From NCBI GenBank assembly GCA_035771175.1, contig CM069595.1, forward strand, positions 2,521,056 through 2,585,055: a stretch of 64,000 bases of DNA. The letters are read 5' to 3'. Made by a program: the position numbers and the translations under genes. The notes below the pieces were generated by a model. It ran no database searches, was not told where the DNA came from, and saw nothing but the letters and a program-made list of their open reading frames with translations. The stretch is from Paratinospora sagittata. Taxonomy: Eukaryota; Streptophyta; Magnoliopsida; Ranunculales; Menispermaceae. Below are positions 55,359 to 64,000 of the stretch, in pieces. The first letter of the stretch is position 1; every line of letters begins with the position of its first letter.

Positions 55359-55558
55359 ATACCTTTCTCGGCCTTTTGGCCAAGATCAAGTGTAGTATCT
55401 GTTTTTATCAGTTTAATATCTGATACGTGGGGCATTGCCTCACATGATATTAAATTAATTTTTTTTTGGGGGAGAGCCCATTACAATAGCTTGCTATTGG
55501 GGGCTCTCAAGCGTCGCCAATGCGTTGCACTATTGCAAGGGCCTGGTGCACCCCTCCC
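55359..55558 (+). ncRNA. U2: U2 spliceosomal snRNA (copy 4)
   Basis: Full length with GTAGTA, stems IIa and IIb, Sm region ATTAATTTTTTTTTGG, stem III and the type-2 3' part. Changes are CCAAG for CTAAG after stem I and TTTTTATCAG for TTCTTATCAG. Otherwise it is intact with a good promoter. The 3' half matches copy 3 while the promoter and 5' half match copies 1 and 2, so it looks like a recombinant. Confidence 0.87.
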
Positions 55559-56504
55559 AAACCTTACAAGAAAATATCTCTGTTTCTCTTGTTTCAAAGT
55601 AGAAAATTTAATTACAAATGAATTATTCTTTCCGAGCATTCTTTTTTAAATTAGCATAATATTGTGAAAAATGTTAACATAACTTTTTTTGAAAGAGATG
55701 TGGCTCTGTTAGGTTAGGAAGATTCATCAGTTAAACGCCATTAATTCTCGTTTGCCCATGCTGAACAACCTTGGAAAGCTTGTCAAGTGAACAACTATGG
55801 TTTTAATACAATGGAATAGTCGTAGTCTTGTTAGTCAGCCCACTGTGCTTCTGTAGTCTTTCTAATGCTAAATGCCTTCTTCCTTCATTCATTTTCTTAA
55901 TTTTAGCCATTCAACATATCTGTAACTATAACATAGACAAGTAATTTTAACCTGTTATTTGAGAGAACAAAGGGGATACCCGCCACTGATCATGCAGCAT
56001 CTAAAAGATAAGAAGAAGAAGGAGAGAGAAAAGGAAAGAAAGCAAAAAGAAGAATCAATTAAAAACAATTTCTATTCTATAGTCATTTAATGCTTATTCC
56101 AATTACAAACTCAATCTAAAATACTCAATTTGTATTTTAATACAAATCATGTGTAGTGGTAGTATCTCTCCTTATTAGTTTAATACTTTGCCAATAATGT
56201 CTATGGTTTGAAATTTTTCAAAATGTTTCACCATGTAGGATTGGATATAAAAGTAGTGCTGGCTGTGTATATTAGCAATTGAAATCTATTATTGCCTGGC
56301 TGAGATTATTCATAAAGATTTTGACGGGTGTATTTATCTATGATTGTAACTATTTGGTTCTCTTTTCTTTACTCATTAGTTAAAAACTTGTTTCCAAAGT
56401 AAAAGTTTTTTTCAAATTGTTTTATTATTATAGGAGAAAAAACAGATTTTCCGGTGATATGTAAACAATGGTTAACTTACATATGCTTTTGTGGTTTTCT
56501 GCAG
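55559..56504 (+). other. PDR intron (copy B5) with U2 scrap
   Basis: Non-coding, parallel to 37018-38639. TAGCATAATATTG occurs only once (55652-55664), without the A-rich insertion seen in the sister copies. A scrap of degenerate U2 (AATCATGTGTAG ... TCTCTCCTTATTAG) remains at about 56145-56189. Confidence 0.5.
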
Positions 56505-56589
56505 GTTGACTTTGTTGCTTGGTCCTCCAGGGTGTGGGAACACAACTTTGCTACTTGCCCTTTCTGGAAAACTCAATCAAACTCTCAAG
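56505..56589 (+). pseudogene. PDR Walker A exon with mutated lysine (copy B5)
   Basis: Same 85-bp exon as 38640-38724. The P-loop reads GPPGCGNTT, with AAC in place of the AAA codon for the ATP-binding lysine. The donor after TCAAG is GTTATC. Confidence 0.85.
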
Positions 56590-56776
56590 GTTATCTATAT
56601 TTCTGCTTTTGAGCTTCTCTCATGAAGAGCCTTTCTTAAAGAGTGTGATATTTAAGGATAAGTTTGTATCTCATTACTAGAGGAATGGTTCACAAGAAAA
56701 GTATTCTGCATTTTGAAGTGAAAAAATGAGCGGCTAATGTCTTTATCCATTTTTTTTATGTGATAAGAGACAAGAA

Positions 56777-56851
56777 GGGGAGCCTTGGTGCAACGGTAAG
56801 ACTAAGAGTTGTTGCCTTTTGCTAAGCAAGGTGAGGTCGTGTACAAGCCCT
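56777..56851 (+). mobile_element. Au-like SINE with internal deletion (copy in B5)
   Basis: The head GGGGAGCCTTGGTGCAACGG is present, but about 40 bp in the B-box area are lost. Confidence 0.68.
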
Positions 56852-57252
56852 CCTTTCTTCCCATGTTTGTTAACTAATATCTGCAAGTGAGAAGGCATAA
56901 TGCATATTGAAGAATCTAAATAATTACCCTTTGATTAATTATTACAATGCTTGTGTAGGAACTAAGCCAAAGAAGTACAAATCAATAATTCAATGCAAAA
57001 AAAAAAAAGGATTCTTGAATGTATATCTTGCTGAGAAACCAATGGAAAGAAACAGCCATCAGTCCTTGTAAAACAGACTTTCTGTAAACTCAACTTTGCA
57101 GAAAATTTGTCTCTGAATTGATCCTAGTAACATCGGTTATGCATGCAGAAACTTTGTTCCATAAATACTAAAGTGAAATCATTCAATTAATAGCAGATAA
57201 TTTTTGTCATTTGCAATTTTGTCATCTTAACTCTTACACATATTTTTAACAG

Positions 57253-57306
57253 GGAGTTTCTGTTGATGGACTGGGAAGTACCCTTCAAACGAATTAAATT
57301 TTAAAG
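57253..57306 (+). pseudogene. PDR exon GLxSTLQT, last recognisable exon of copy B5
   Basis: Corresponds to exon 50401-50454, with GLGSTLQTN followed by changes (TTAAATTTTAAAGGAACG) that destroy the donor. About 60 bp later the homology ends. Confidence 0.75.
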
Positions 57307-57700
57307 GAACGAACTCTTTAATAGAACTCATATTACTTTATGATTGAATTTTTTGCTATTCATCTCTTTGTCAAATTAATTATAGGGCCAAATTAAACTG
57401 TAATATAAGTAGGTAACAAAGTAAATTAAAAATATATTTTATGATTTATCGTATTGCTTAATAGAAAGTTCCATTTTCGTTACATTGCAAGCGCCTAAAA
57501 CACATAATTTATTAAAAGAAGAAAATATTCAATTTACACAAATAATAGAATAGTTAATTATTTAAAAAAAAAAAAAATCAACGGGCGGAGAAAGGAAAAA
57601 AACACAGGTGGCGTGGAAGTTTTGATGCAGGGGTAACTCTCTCTCTCTCTTACTCTCAGGAGTTTTGAGGCAGGGTAACTCTTTGTCTCTGGGTAAGTTT
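57307..57700 (+). other. Rearranged AT-rich stretch with leader-like pieces
   Basis: From about 57370 the sequence is not transporter. It includes an A-run (about 57562) and two GGGTAACTCT / GAGTTTTGA(G)GCAGGG phrases that resemble the start of the MADS upstream region near 27690. No gene is seen. Confidence 0.4.
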
Positions 57701-57815
57701 TATTGCAGCAAATTCCCAAGTGGTGGCTTTGGGTTTATTACTTGTCCCCGACTTCGTGGACTCTAATCGCGCTACTTATATGGAGATCTTGAAAAGGAGA
57801 TTTTGGTGTTTAGCA
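57701..57815 (+). pseudogene. Scrap of the last PDR exon
   Basis: TATTGCAGCAAATTCCCAAG and the following bases match the acceptor and first third of the last exon, with small changes (GTGGCTTTGGG) and a deletion after GCGCTACTTA. It is joined directly to the MADS leader at about 57815. Confidence 0.8.
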
Positions 57816-58229
57816 AATCGAAGGATTTTAAGGCAGTTCAGAATCTCTCTTCAAATTACAATCGAAGTAGATTTAGTGCAGCTGGGCAGTAGATTATGAC
57901 CTGGCAAAAGACCAGAACCTATCTTTCCACGCGTTTTTCTAATACGAAAGAGATTACTATAAGGAAGAAGAGAGAGAGCGAGAAACAGAGAGTGAGCTTT
58001 TTTTTAATACCAAAGAGATTATTGCAAGGAAGAACAGAGAGCGAGAAAGACAGAGTGAGCTTTTTTTAATACGAAAGAGATTATTGTAAGGAAGAAGAGA
58101 GAGCGAGCGAGAAACAGAGAGTGAGCAAGAACTTGATATTATACTATCAGAGAGAGAGAGAGAGAGAGTGATAGAAAAAGAAAAAGCAATCAGTTAATAA
58201 GGAAGAAAGAGATTATTGTAAGGAAGAAG
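57816..58229 (+). promoter_or_regulatory. GA-rich leader of the MADS gene at 58230
   Basis: Three successive repeats of a unit with ATTA(C/T)TG/TAAGGAAGAA(G/C)AGAGAGCGAGAAA and a T-run (about 57950, 58010, 58070) precede a (GA)n run at 58149-58168. The unit is amplified relative to the other leaders. Promoter function is inferred from position. Confidence 0.45.
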
Positions 58230-59279
58230 ATGGTGGGTGAAAGAAAATCATTAGAAAATAATAATAAAGACATGAGAAATAATATTGCAAAGAACAAGAT
58301 TCAGAGAGTGATGATGAAGAAGAATACGGCCGGGAAGAGGAAGGAAGGGTTGAAGAAAAAGTTAAATGAACTTACAACCTTATGCGATATTCAAGCTTTC
58401 ATGATTTGTCTTGAATCATCATCATCAACATCTGATGCTAATGGCATTGATGATCAGGTGGTGGCCGTGGATGTGTGGCCTGAGGAACCTAAGGAACATC
58501 ATCCCATCATACAAAGGTACATGCAGATGAGGAAGGAAGACAGAGAGAAACACAGTTCTATTACTAATATCTCAACAACCTTGAATAATAACTTCGTGAT
58601 AGAACAACAACAAAATAATAATAATAACAAGAAAATAGTAGTTGAAGAAAATGGTAGAGATGATGATGAGCTTGATGGGATAGGAGTGGAAGAGTTGAGA
58701 GACCTGAAGAGGGTTTTGGAGAATAAGTTGAAAGAGGTGAGAAAGAGGGCTAATGTTTTGAAAACTGCAGAAATATTAGTACCGACCCCGGAAGTAGTAG
58801 TATTAAAAGAAGATCATCAACAAGAAGTAGTATTATCGGGGAATGGTACTAGCGGTGGTGAACGTGGTGGACTGGTATTATGTGGATGGAGGTCATCAAC
58901 GTGGAACTCATCATCAGCTGGTACTACTGGATTTGGGGCATTGGAGGATGTTGTTAACATGGCAGGAAATGTAGGATTTAATCAGAAACAAGATGCTTAT
59001 AATTGCTCTGTTGTTGCTGCTGCTACTGTTGGAGGTTATTTTCCTGGTGATCATCATCAGCTAATGTTGGATCCCATGATGGATTGTAATATGAATCATC
59101 ATCTTCATCATTATGATCAACTTGAAGAATCGCAACCACTTGATCATGCTATTTTTCCATCTTCATCCTCAGCTCCGTTGATGCTTCCTCCTTCAGTAAA
59201 TGATGTGCAGCCTTTGTCTCAATATTTTTGCGATTTCAACCACCTCACTGCAAGGAATATTGGGAGTTTCTTCTTCTGA
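58230..59279 (+). CDS. AGL80-like type I (M-gamma) MADS-box protein, 349 aa
   Basis: An intact single exon. MADS region at residues 20-62 (AGKRKEGLKKKLNELTTLC), DVWPEEPKEHH at 81-91, Q/N stretch at 126-133, coiled coil at about 146-182 (DELDGIGVEELRDLKRVLE), and an acidic, His-rich tail ending NIGSFFF instead of GNFFF. It is the closest intact relative of the three A-block pseudogenes (shared KIQRVMMKKNTAG and QLEESQ), so it represents the second MADS lineage of the array. Transporter scraps just upstream show that it too sat behind an A-block. Role as nuclear transcription factor inferred from the family. Confidence 0.86.
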   Translation: MVGERKSLENNNKDMRNNIAKNKIQRVMMKKNTAGKRKEGLKKKLNELTTLCDIQAFMICLESSSSTSDANGIDDQVVAVDVWPEEPKEHHPIIQRYMQMRKEDREKHSSITNISTTLNNNFVIEQQQNNNNNKKIVVEENGRDDDELDGIGVEELRDLKRVLENKLKEVRKRANVLKTAEILVPTPEVVVLKEDHQQEVVLSGNGTSGGERGGLVLCGWRSSTWNSSSAGTTGFGALEDVVNMAGNVGFNQKQDAYNCSVVAAATVGGYFPGDHHQLMLDPMMDCNMNHHLHHYDQLEESQPLDHAIFPSSSSAPLMLPPSVNDVQPLSQYFCDFNHLTARNIGSFFF

Positions 59280-60798
59280 TCAAGTCTTCACGCTTATTCA
59301 TCTACTTGGCGCGCGACATATTAATTAATTAATGATCTCTAACTTTCTAATCACCATTGTTATCAATTTATAGGAATTTATAACTTTCTTTTCTAATTAA
59401 TTAATTTTTTATGGGAAAAATTAATTGATTAATTTTGCTAATACTTTTAATTAGCAAGTATATTAGGGTTTATGCCCAATTTTATAAAATACATATACAT
59501 GTATCATATATGGATTTTTGTTTCTTTGATTTAACGAAATAAATTTTCATATTCATGTGTTGATCTATATTCATGATGTTGGGTACATAAATTTTCTTTG
59601 ATGTAGCGTGATAAATTTTTATTTTTATATTGAGTTTTAGAAAATAACCATTTGTTGTATAATTGCACACAATAGGCCCAAAAAATAGTTTAACCCTTCT
59701 TCAAGACTAGGAGTGTGTTTATGGAGATTTGTGCGGATCCACAAAGATGCATACCACACAGTGCAACGGTACAATTTGTTATTTTAAGTTTTTTTCCTTT
59801 TTTCTTAATATAAAAGAAGGACGGACGAAAGTTCTTCCTTAATGTGCGTGTAGTTACATTTTACGTGATTGTGAGCCGTTAAATTATAATTTATAAAAAT
59901 AAATTTAAATAAAATTATATTTTCAATAAAATATAAAGTTTATATATATATGTAAATTTATCAAAGTATATAGGAAATTAAAACGTATTTTACGATTATG
60001 AAAAAATTAAATACATCACAATAACTTGTATTTTTGTGAGAATGATGAATTTTTTTTTTAGTGTAATTTTGCAGACTGTCCGCAAAGACGTATACCACTT
60101 TACCATGCGATGTTGCATGACATAAACATACAATTTTTGTTTTAAATACAAAAGAAGAACAGACGGATAGACTTCCTTTTTATTTTTTAACTTGTGTACG
60201 GTTACGTTGGTTGTAACTGTACGTTATTAAATTATAATTAATAAAAACAAATTTAAATAAAATTATATAGTAAAAATATAATTTTTTATTACTTATAAAT
60301 TAGTTTTTTCAATCACATTTGATGCAAGTTTCAAAAAAATAAATAAATCATATTTGATGCATTAATATCACTGGAAAAATATGTGGAGCTCAATTTGTTT
60401 TAAAAAAAATTATAAAATAATAACACATTTATCTCGTTTTTAAGCTTTTATTTATTATGAAACATAATATGATAAAATAATAATAATAATAATATTCTTT
60501 TAGGTATTTGTATGGAAAGATTAATTACATCATAACAATTTTTTGTCTTTTTATTATTATGCGTAAATTTTTCAGTTGACTGTAGTTATTTGTTGGACAT
60601 AGTATTTGATAAATTAATAATTGTTTATAATTTTTTTTATTAAATTCGATTATTTTAATTCTAGGAAATTTTACTAATCTGGTTTTAAAAATATTAATAC
60701 CAAAAAGATTCAAAAAAAAAAAAGTAAAGACAAAAAAAAATTTAGAAAAAGTGGAGATTTTAAAAATATTTTTTTATTTTATCTTAAATTAATTATTT

Positions 60799-60830
<32 letters not shown>

Positions 60831-60869
60831 CGTGCTTCATATTTTATTTAAATTTATTTTATGTATAAG
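59280..60869 (+). other. MADS 3' flank, older copy of the A-block spacer
   Basis: A diverged version of 2869-4140, with the SINE-like relic at about 59640-59790 and its partner at about 60060-60240. After about 60540 there is unique AT-rich sequence with a (TA)n tract at 60807-60829. No gene is seen. Confidence 0.45.
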
Positions 60870-61325
60870 TGAAGAAGATCATCAACAACAAGTAGTAGGG
60901 GAATGGTAGTGGTGCTATCATGTGGATGGGGGTCATCAATGTGGAACTCATCATCTATTGGTACTACTGAATTTCAAACATTGACGGATATTATTGCTAA
61001 CATAGCAGGAAATGTAGGGTTTAATCTGGAAAAATAAAAATAAAAATGCTTATAATTGCTCTGTAGTTGTTGTTGTTGCTAGTGGAAATTATTTTCCTGA
61101 CGATCATCATCAGCTAATGTTGGATCCCTTGATGGGTTGTAATATGGACCATCATCTTCATCATTATGATCAACTTGAAGAAATTGCAACCACTTGATCA
61201 GGCTATTTTTCCATCATCATCATTAGCTTTGTTGTCGCTTCCTCCTTGTGCAGCCTTTATCTCAACATTTTTGGGATTTCAACCAACTCAATGCAAGGAA
61301 AATTGGGAGTTTCTTCTTATCGATG
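60870..61325 (+). pseudogene. AGL80-like MADS-box pseudogene, C-terminal half only
   Basis: The sequence starts inside the region coding for EDHQQ and continues with CGWGSS, the Asp/His-rich part (HHLHHYDQLEE) and the tail region, ending near TGGGAGTTTCTTCTTA. It contains a TAA (in GGAAAAATAAAAAT) and several frame changes. The MADS domain and coiled coil are absent. It is more diverged than the other copies, so it is an older relic at the edge of the array. Confidence 0.8.
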
Positions 61326-62298
61326 AAGTTTTCGTGCGTATTTCATCTACTTGACACACGACATACTAATTAATTAATGATCTTTAACTTTCCATTGATT
61401 AATCACGCTATTGCTATCAATTTCCAGGAACTTATAACTTTCTTTTTCAGTTGATTTATTTTTTTATGAGGGAAATTAATTGATTAATTGTGCTAATACT
61501 TTTAATTAGCATTTATATTAGGGCTTATATATCCCCAGTTTTGTAAAATACATATAGATGTATCATATGCGGATTACTATTTCTTTAATATAGTGTAATA
61601 ATTTTTCATATATAAAGGTTTCACGTTTTATCTATATTTGTGATGTCTAGTAAATTTAGTTTTTCATCAGCTTTATATCCACTTAAAAGTTGTTACCTCG
61701 TGACCACGCGGTTATGGGTTCAAGTCTGAGAAACAACTTCTTGTGATGCAAAGTGAGGTTGTATACAATAAACCCGTAAAGTTGTCCAACGCTTCCTCGA
61801 GATCCTAGGGACAAGCAAGAGAGCTTCAATGGAGGGGACTACTACCCTTTTGCTTTTTTGTTTGCACCTTAATTGTTCATCAACGTCAATGAGTTGTTAA
61901 TTGTAACAGATTTAACAAGTTGTCAACGTCATGTTTGAGTTTAAACTATAATTACTAAAACTGAGTTCGAAACCTATACATTAGTTTAAATTCGTTTATA
62001 AATTAAGAAAAATAACTCTGAACCAGACAAGGTTGACTCCTTTAATCTATTACTCTGCATAAAAATAAACTGAATTCATGCCATTGGAGTCATTCATTTG
62101 AGTCAAGCCTCTCCTCCACTTTCAATAAAATTGCACAATTAATCTTCATTTCATTTCAGCAAGTATTACAAAATAGCCCGCATTTAGGGAAAAAAAAAAA
62201 AAAGGAAAAATCAAAAGAAAGAGAAAAAACGACGCAGCAGAAGAAATTCGAAAGTACAAAAATTAGGAAGAAAACCAAGATGGCATGATGCTGGGCTC
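61326..62298 (+). other. Spacer between array and SAM synthetase, with diverged SINE part
   Basis: The first 300 bp are MADS 3' flank. A diverged Au-like SINE body lies at about 61690-61850 (TACCTCGTGACCACGCGG, then GGTTCAAGTCTGAGAAACAA and GCTTCCTCGAGATCC). The rest is AT-rich. The right part should be downstream sequence of the SAM synthetase gene. Confidence 0.5.
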
Positions 62299-62304
62299 TT
62301 TATT
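62299..62304 (-). terminator. Polyadenylation signal AATAAA of SAM synthetase
   Basis: On the minus strand AATAAA stands 72 nt beyond the stop codon, a normal distance for a plant 3' UTR. Confidence 0.6.
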
Positions 62305-62375
62305 CATCTGCAGCAAACTGAATTTGAGCAAAAGCTGAGAGGATTCTTCTCAAAATCCAATTAGACTAATAACTT

Positions 62376-63557
62376 TTAAGCTTGGGGTTTCTCCCATTTG
62401 AGGGGCTTGACGACTTCCCAAGTAAAATCAGGGTCCTCCCTTCCAAAGTGACCATAAGCTGCAGTCTTCAAGTACCTGCCACTGCCACCCCTCTTAAGGT
62501 CCAAGTTGATTGAGATCATTCCAGGCCTGAAATCGAAATTCTCCTTCACAATCTTGAGGATTTCCTTGTCAGGGATCTTCCCAGTGCCATACGAGTCTAC
62601 AAACACTGATAATGGCTCAGGGACACCAATGGCGTATGAAACCTGCACAATGCAACGACGGGCAAGTCCACTGGCAATGATGCTCTTGGCGGCTTGTCTA
62701 ACAATGTAGGCTCCACTTCTGTCCACCTTGGTTGGGTCCTTGCCAGAGAAGGCACCACCACCGTGGGCTCCCCAGCCACCGTAAGTGTCAATAATGATCT
62801 TGCGTCCAGTAAGACCTGCATCACCGTGAGGTCCTCCAATGACGAAGCGGCCAGACGGGTTCAAGTGGAAGATGGTCTTCTCATCCAAGTACTTCTCAGG
62901 TACAACTGGCTTGATGACGTGCTCTTTAAGGTCAGCAGCGATTTCGTCATTGGTGACGGTCTCATCATGCTGGGTGGAGATGAGAATTGTGTGGACGCGG
63001 ACTGGAACCATGGCGCCATGGTCGTTGAAGTACTCAACGGTGACTTGGGTCTTGCCATCAGGTCTCAACCATGGGCAAGTGCCGTTCTTGCGGACCTCAG
63101 TGAGGCGGGCACCGAGCTTGGTGGCGAGAACATGGCTGAGAGGCATCAGCTCGGGTGTCTCATCAGTGGCATATCCAAACATATGGCCCTGGTCACCGGC
63201 TCCAATTTCTTCAGGGCGTTTGGTCAAGTGGCCGTGGACACCTTGGGCAATATCAGGGCTCTGTTGCTCAATATTGACCAAGACCTTGCAGTGATCAGCA
63301 TCAAGTCCCACATCGTTCGATACAAATCCAATGTTTCTGCAGGTGTTACGCACAATCTTCTCGTAGTCCACATTGGCCTTGGTTGTGATCTCCCCAAATA
63401 CCATGACCATGTTCGTCTTTGTGCAGGTTTCACAGGCCACCTTGCTATCAGGGTCCTGTTCAAGGCAGGCATCAAGGATTGCATCGGAGACCTGGTCACA
63501 CAGCTTGTCAGGGTGTCCCTCGTTCACAGATTCAGATGTGAATAGGAAGGTCTCCAT
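62376..63557 (-). CDS. SAMS: S-adenosylmethionine synthetase (methionine adenosyltransferase), 393 aa
   Basis: The enzyme makes S-adenosylmethionine from methionine and ATP in the cytosol, supplying methylation, ethylene and polyamine synthesis. The coding region is one uninterrupted exon of 393 codons, the usual length in plants. Visible hallmarks are GHPDK at residues 14-18, the ATP-binding GAGDQG at 119-124, the glycine-rich GGGAFSGKD at 266-274 and the C-terminus EKPQA. The start [10 protein letters not shown] was chosen over an upstream in-frame ATG at 63581. That ATG lies beyond a likely splice acceptor (TTGCTCTGCAG, ending 63568), which places it in a 5' UTR intron as known for many plant SAMS genes. 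GC content is clearly higher than in the surrounding array. It is the only undamaged single-copy gene in the window. Confidence 0.97.
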   Translation of the reverse strand: METFLFTSESVNEGHPDKLCDQVSDAILDACLEQDPDSKVACETCTKTNMVMVFGEITTKANVDYEKIVRNTCRNIGFVSNDVGLDADHCKVLVNIEQQSPDIAQGVHGHLTKRPEEIGAGDQGHMFGYATDETPELMPLSHVLATKLGARLTEVRKNGTCPWLRPDGKTQVTVEYFNDHGAMVPVRVHTILISTQHDETVTNDEIAADLKEHVIKPVVPEKYLDEKTIFHLNPSGRFVIGGPHGDAGLTGRKIIIDTYGGWGAHGGGAFSGKDPTKVDRSGAYIVRQAAKSIIASGLARRCIVQVSYAIGVPEPLSVFVDSYGTGKIPDKEILKIVKENFDFRPGMISINLDLKRGGSGRYLKTAAYGHFGREDPDFTWEVVKPLKWEKPQA

Positions 63558-64000
63558 TATGGTAAAACTGCAGAGCAACACACCACGACCTTATCAGGTG
63601 AATCAATCAATTAATTAACAGCTAAGAACTAATCCTTGACAGTCCATGGTTCTACAACTGCAGTAATTTCATCCAGTAACGAAAAATGGACACATTAATG
63701 CAACCATCTCGTTGAATTTAGGGATGTGGATCACAATCAGAATCTCGAAACAATGTCTTAGTGAAAGCTCGATAAAGTCTATATATATATATATATATTT
63801 CAAAAGAAAACAATAGTGCTCAAAGCAAGAAAAAAGTACTTATTCTGGTAGAATTATTGTAGGGAGAGATACTCAGATTAGGAATCAGAATTTTCTTCCA
63901 TTAACTGGTTGGAAAGGATTCAAAAGCAGAATCTTGAAAAGATCTAACAGTGCATCATCACGATCCATGGACAATATAGTTATGAAAAGTAAAACTACTA
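63558..64000 (-). other. 5' UTR end and probable 5' UTR intron of SAMS
   Basis: On the minus strand TTTTACCATA directly before the ATG is the 5' UTR end of the coding exon (63567-63558). It is preceded by a CTGCAG acceptor. The remaining bases to the window edge are AT-rich, with a (TA)n tract at 63780-63799, and look like intron. The donor, the first exon and the promoter are not identified and may lie outside. Confidence 0.6.

Noticed and set aside
62694..63545. Long open frame (283 codons) on the plus strand opposite SAM synthetase
   Set aside because: It is antisense to a highly conserved gene with GC-rich third positions, which creates such frames by chance. Its translation shows no recognisable motif.

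Overview
The window is plant nuclear DNA, most likely from a dicot. It is AT-rich with microsatellites. Genes are interrupted by GT-AG introns. U2 snRNA genes carry the plant upstream sequence element, and plant-type transposable elements are present (Au-like SINE heads, a CACTA element, an LTR element and a copia scrap). The only ordinary single-copy gene is an S-adenosylmethionine synthetase at the right end (minus strand, 62376-63557). I do not name a species.

From 1 to about 61.3 kb the window is a decayed tandem array. Its basic unit is an intronless type I (M-gamma, AGL80-like) MADS-box gene followed by a full-size ABCG/PDR-type ABC transporter whose long intron holds a U2 snRNA gene. 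Two kinds of block alternate. A-blocks carry the transporter 3' exons (second membrane domain) followed by a broken MADS copy: 1-5300, 13.9-22.5 kb, 22.5-27.7 kb and 51.2-52.9 kb. B-blocks carry an intact MADS gene, or only its 3' flank, followed by the transporter 5' and middle exons: 5.3-10.1 kb, 27.9-33.2 kb, 33.2-42.5 kb, 45.2-51.2 kb and 54.6-57.3 kb. The stretch 1-10.08 kb recurs at 22.7-32.6 kb with very high similarity, so an A-plus-B unit was recently duplicated.

Four MADS ORFs are intact (5357, 27968, 45436, 58230), three share a central deletion plus frameshifts (1999, 16586, 24686), and one is a C-terminal scrap (60870). No complete transporter gene is visible. Every copy is cut by a rearrangement joint, often with 3-6 bp of microhomology, and most also carry stops, frameshifts or mutated ATPase motifs. 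Only the 3' exons at 65-1564 could belong to a live gene, whose 5' part would lie left of the window.

Four nearly full-length U2 genes with promoters (11533, 35426, 36819, 55359) and several truncated or degenerate ones (13188, 38156, 48591, 56145) sit between transporter exons 'a' (after the N-terminus) and the Walker A exon, all on the plus strand.

Insertions add to this frame: a 2.6-kb LTR-type element (17926-20545, 5-bp target duplication), a 2.0-kb CACTA-like element with minus-strand transposase exons (39289-41318), Au-like SINE heads at the same position in three B-blocks, a copia fragment (54166-54594), and an X8-domain exon on the minus strand (43809-44032) split by a 57-bp palindromic insertion.

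Most interesting are the co-amplification of a MADS gene, a transporter and U2 snRNA genes in one unit, the joint-by-joint record of array decay, and the small palindromic and A-rich insertions with clear target duplications.
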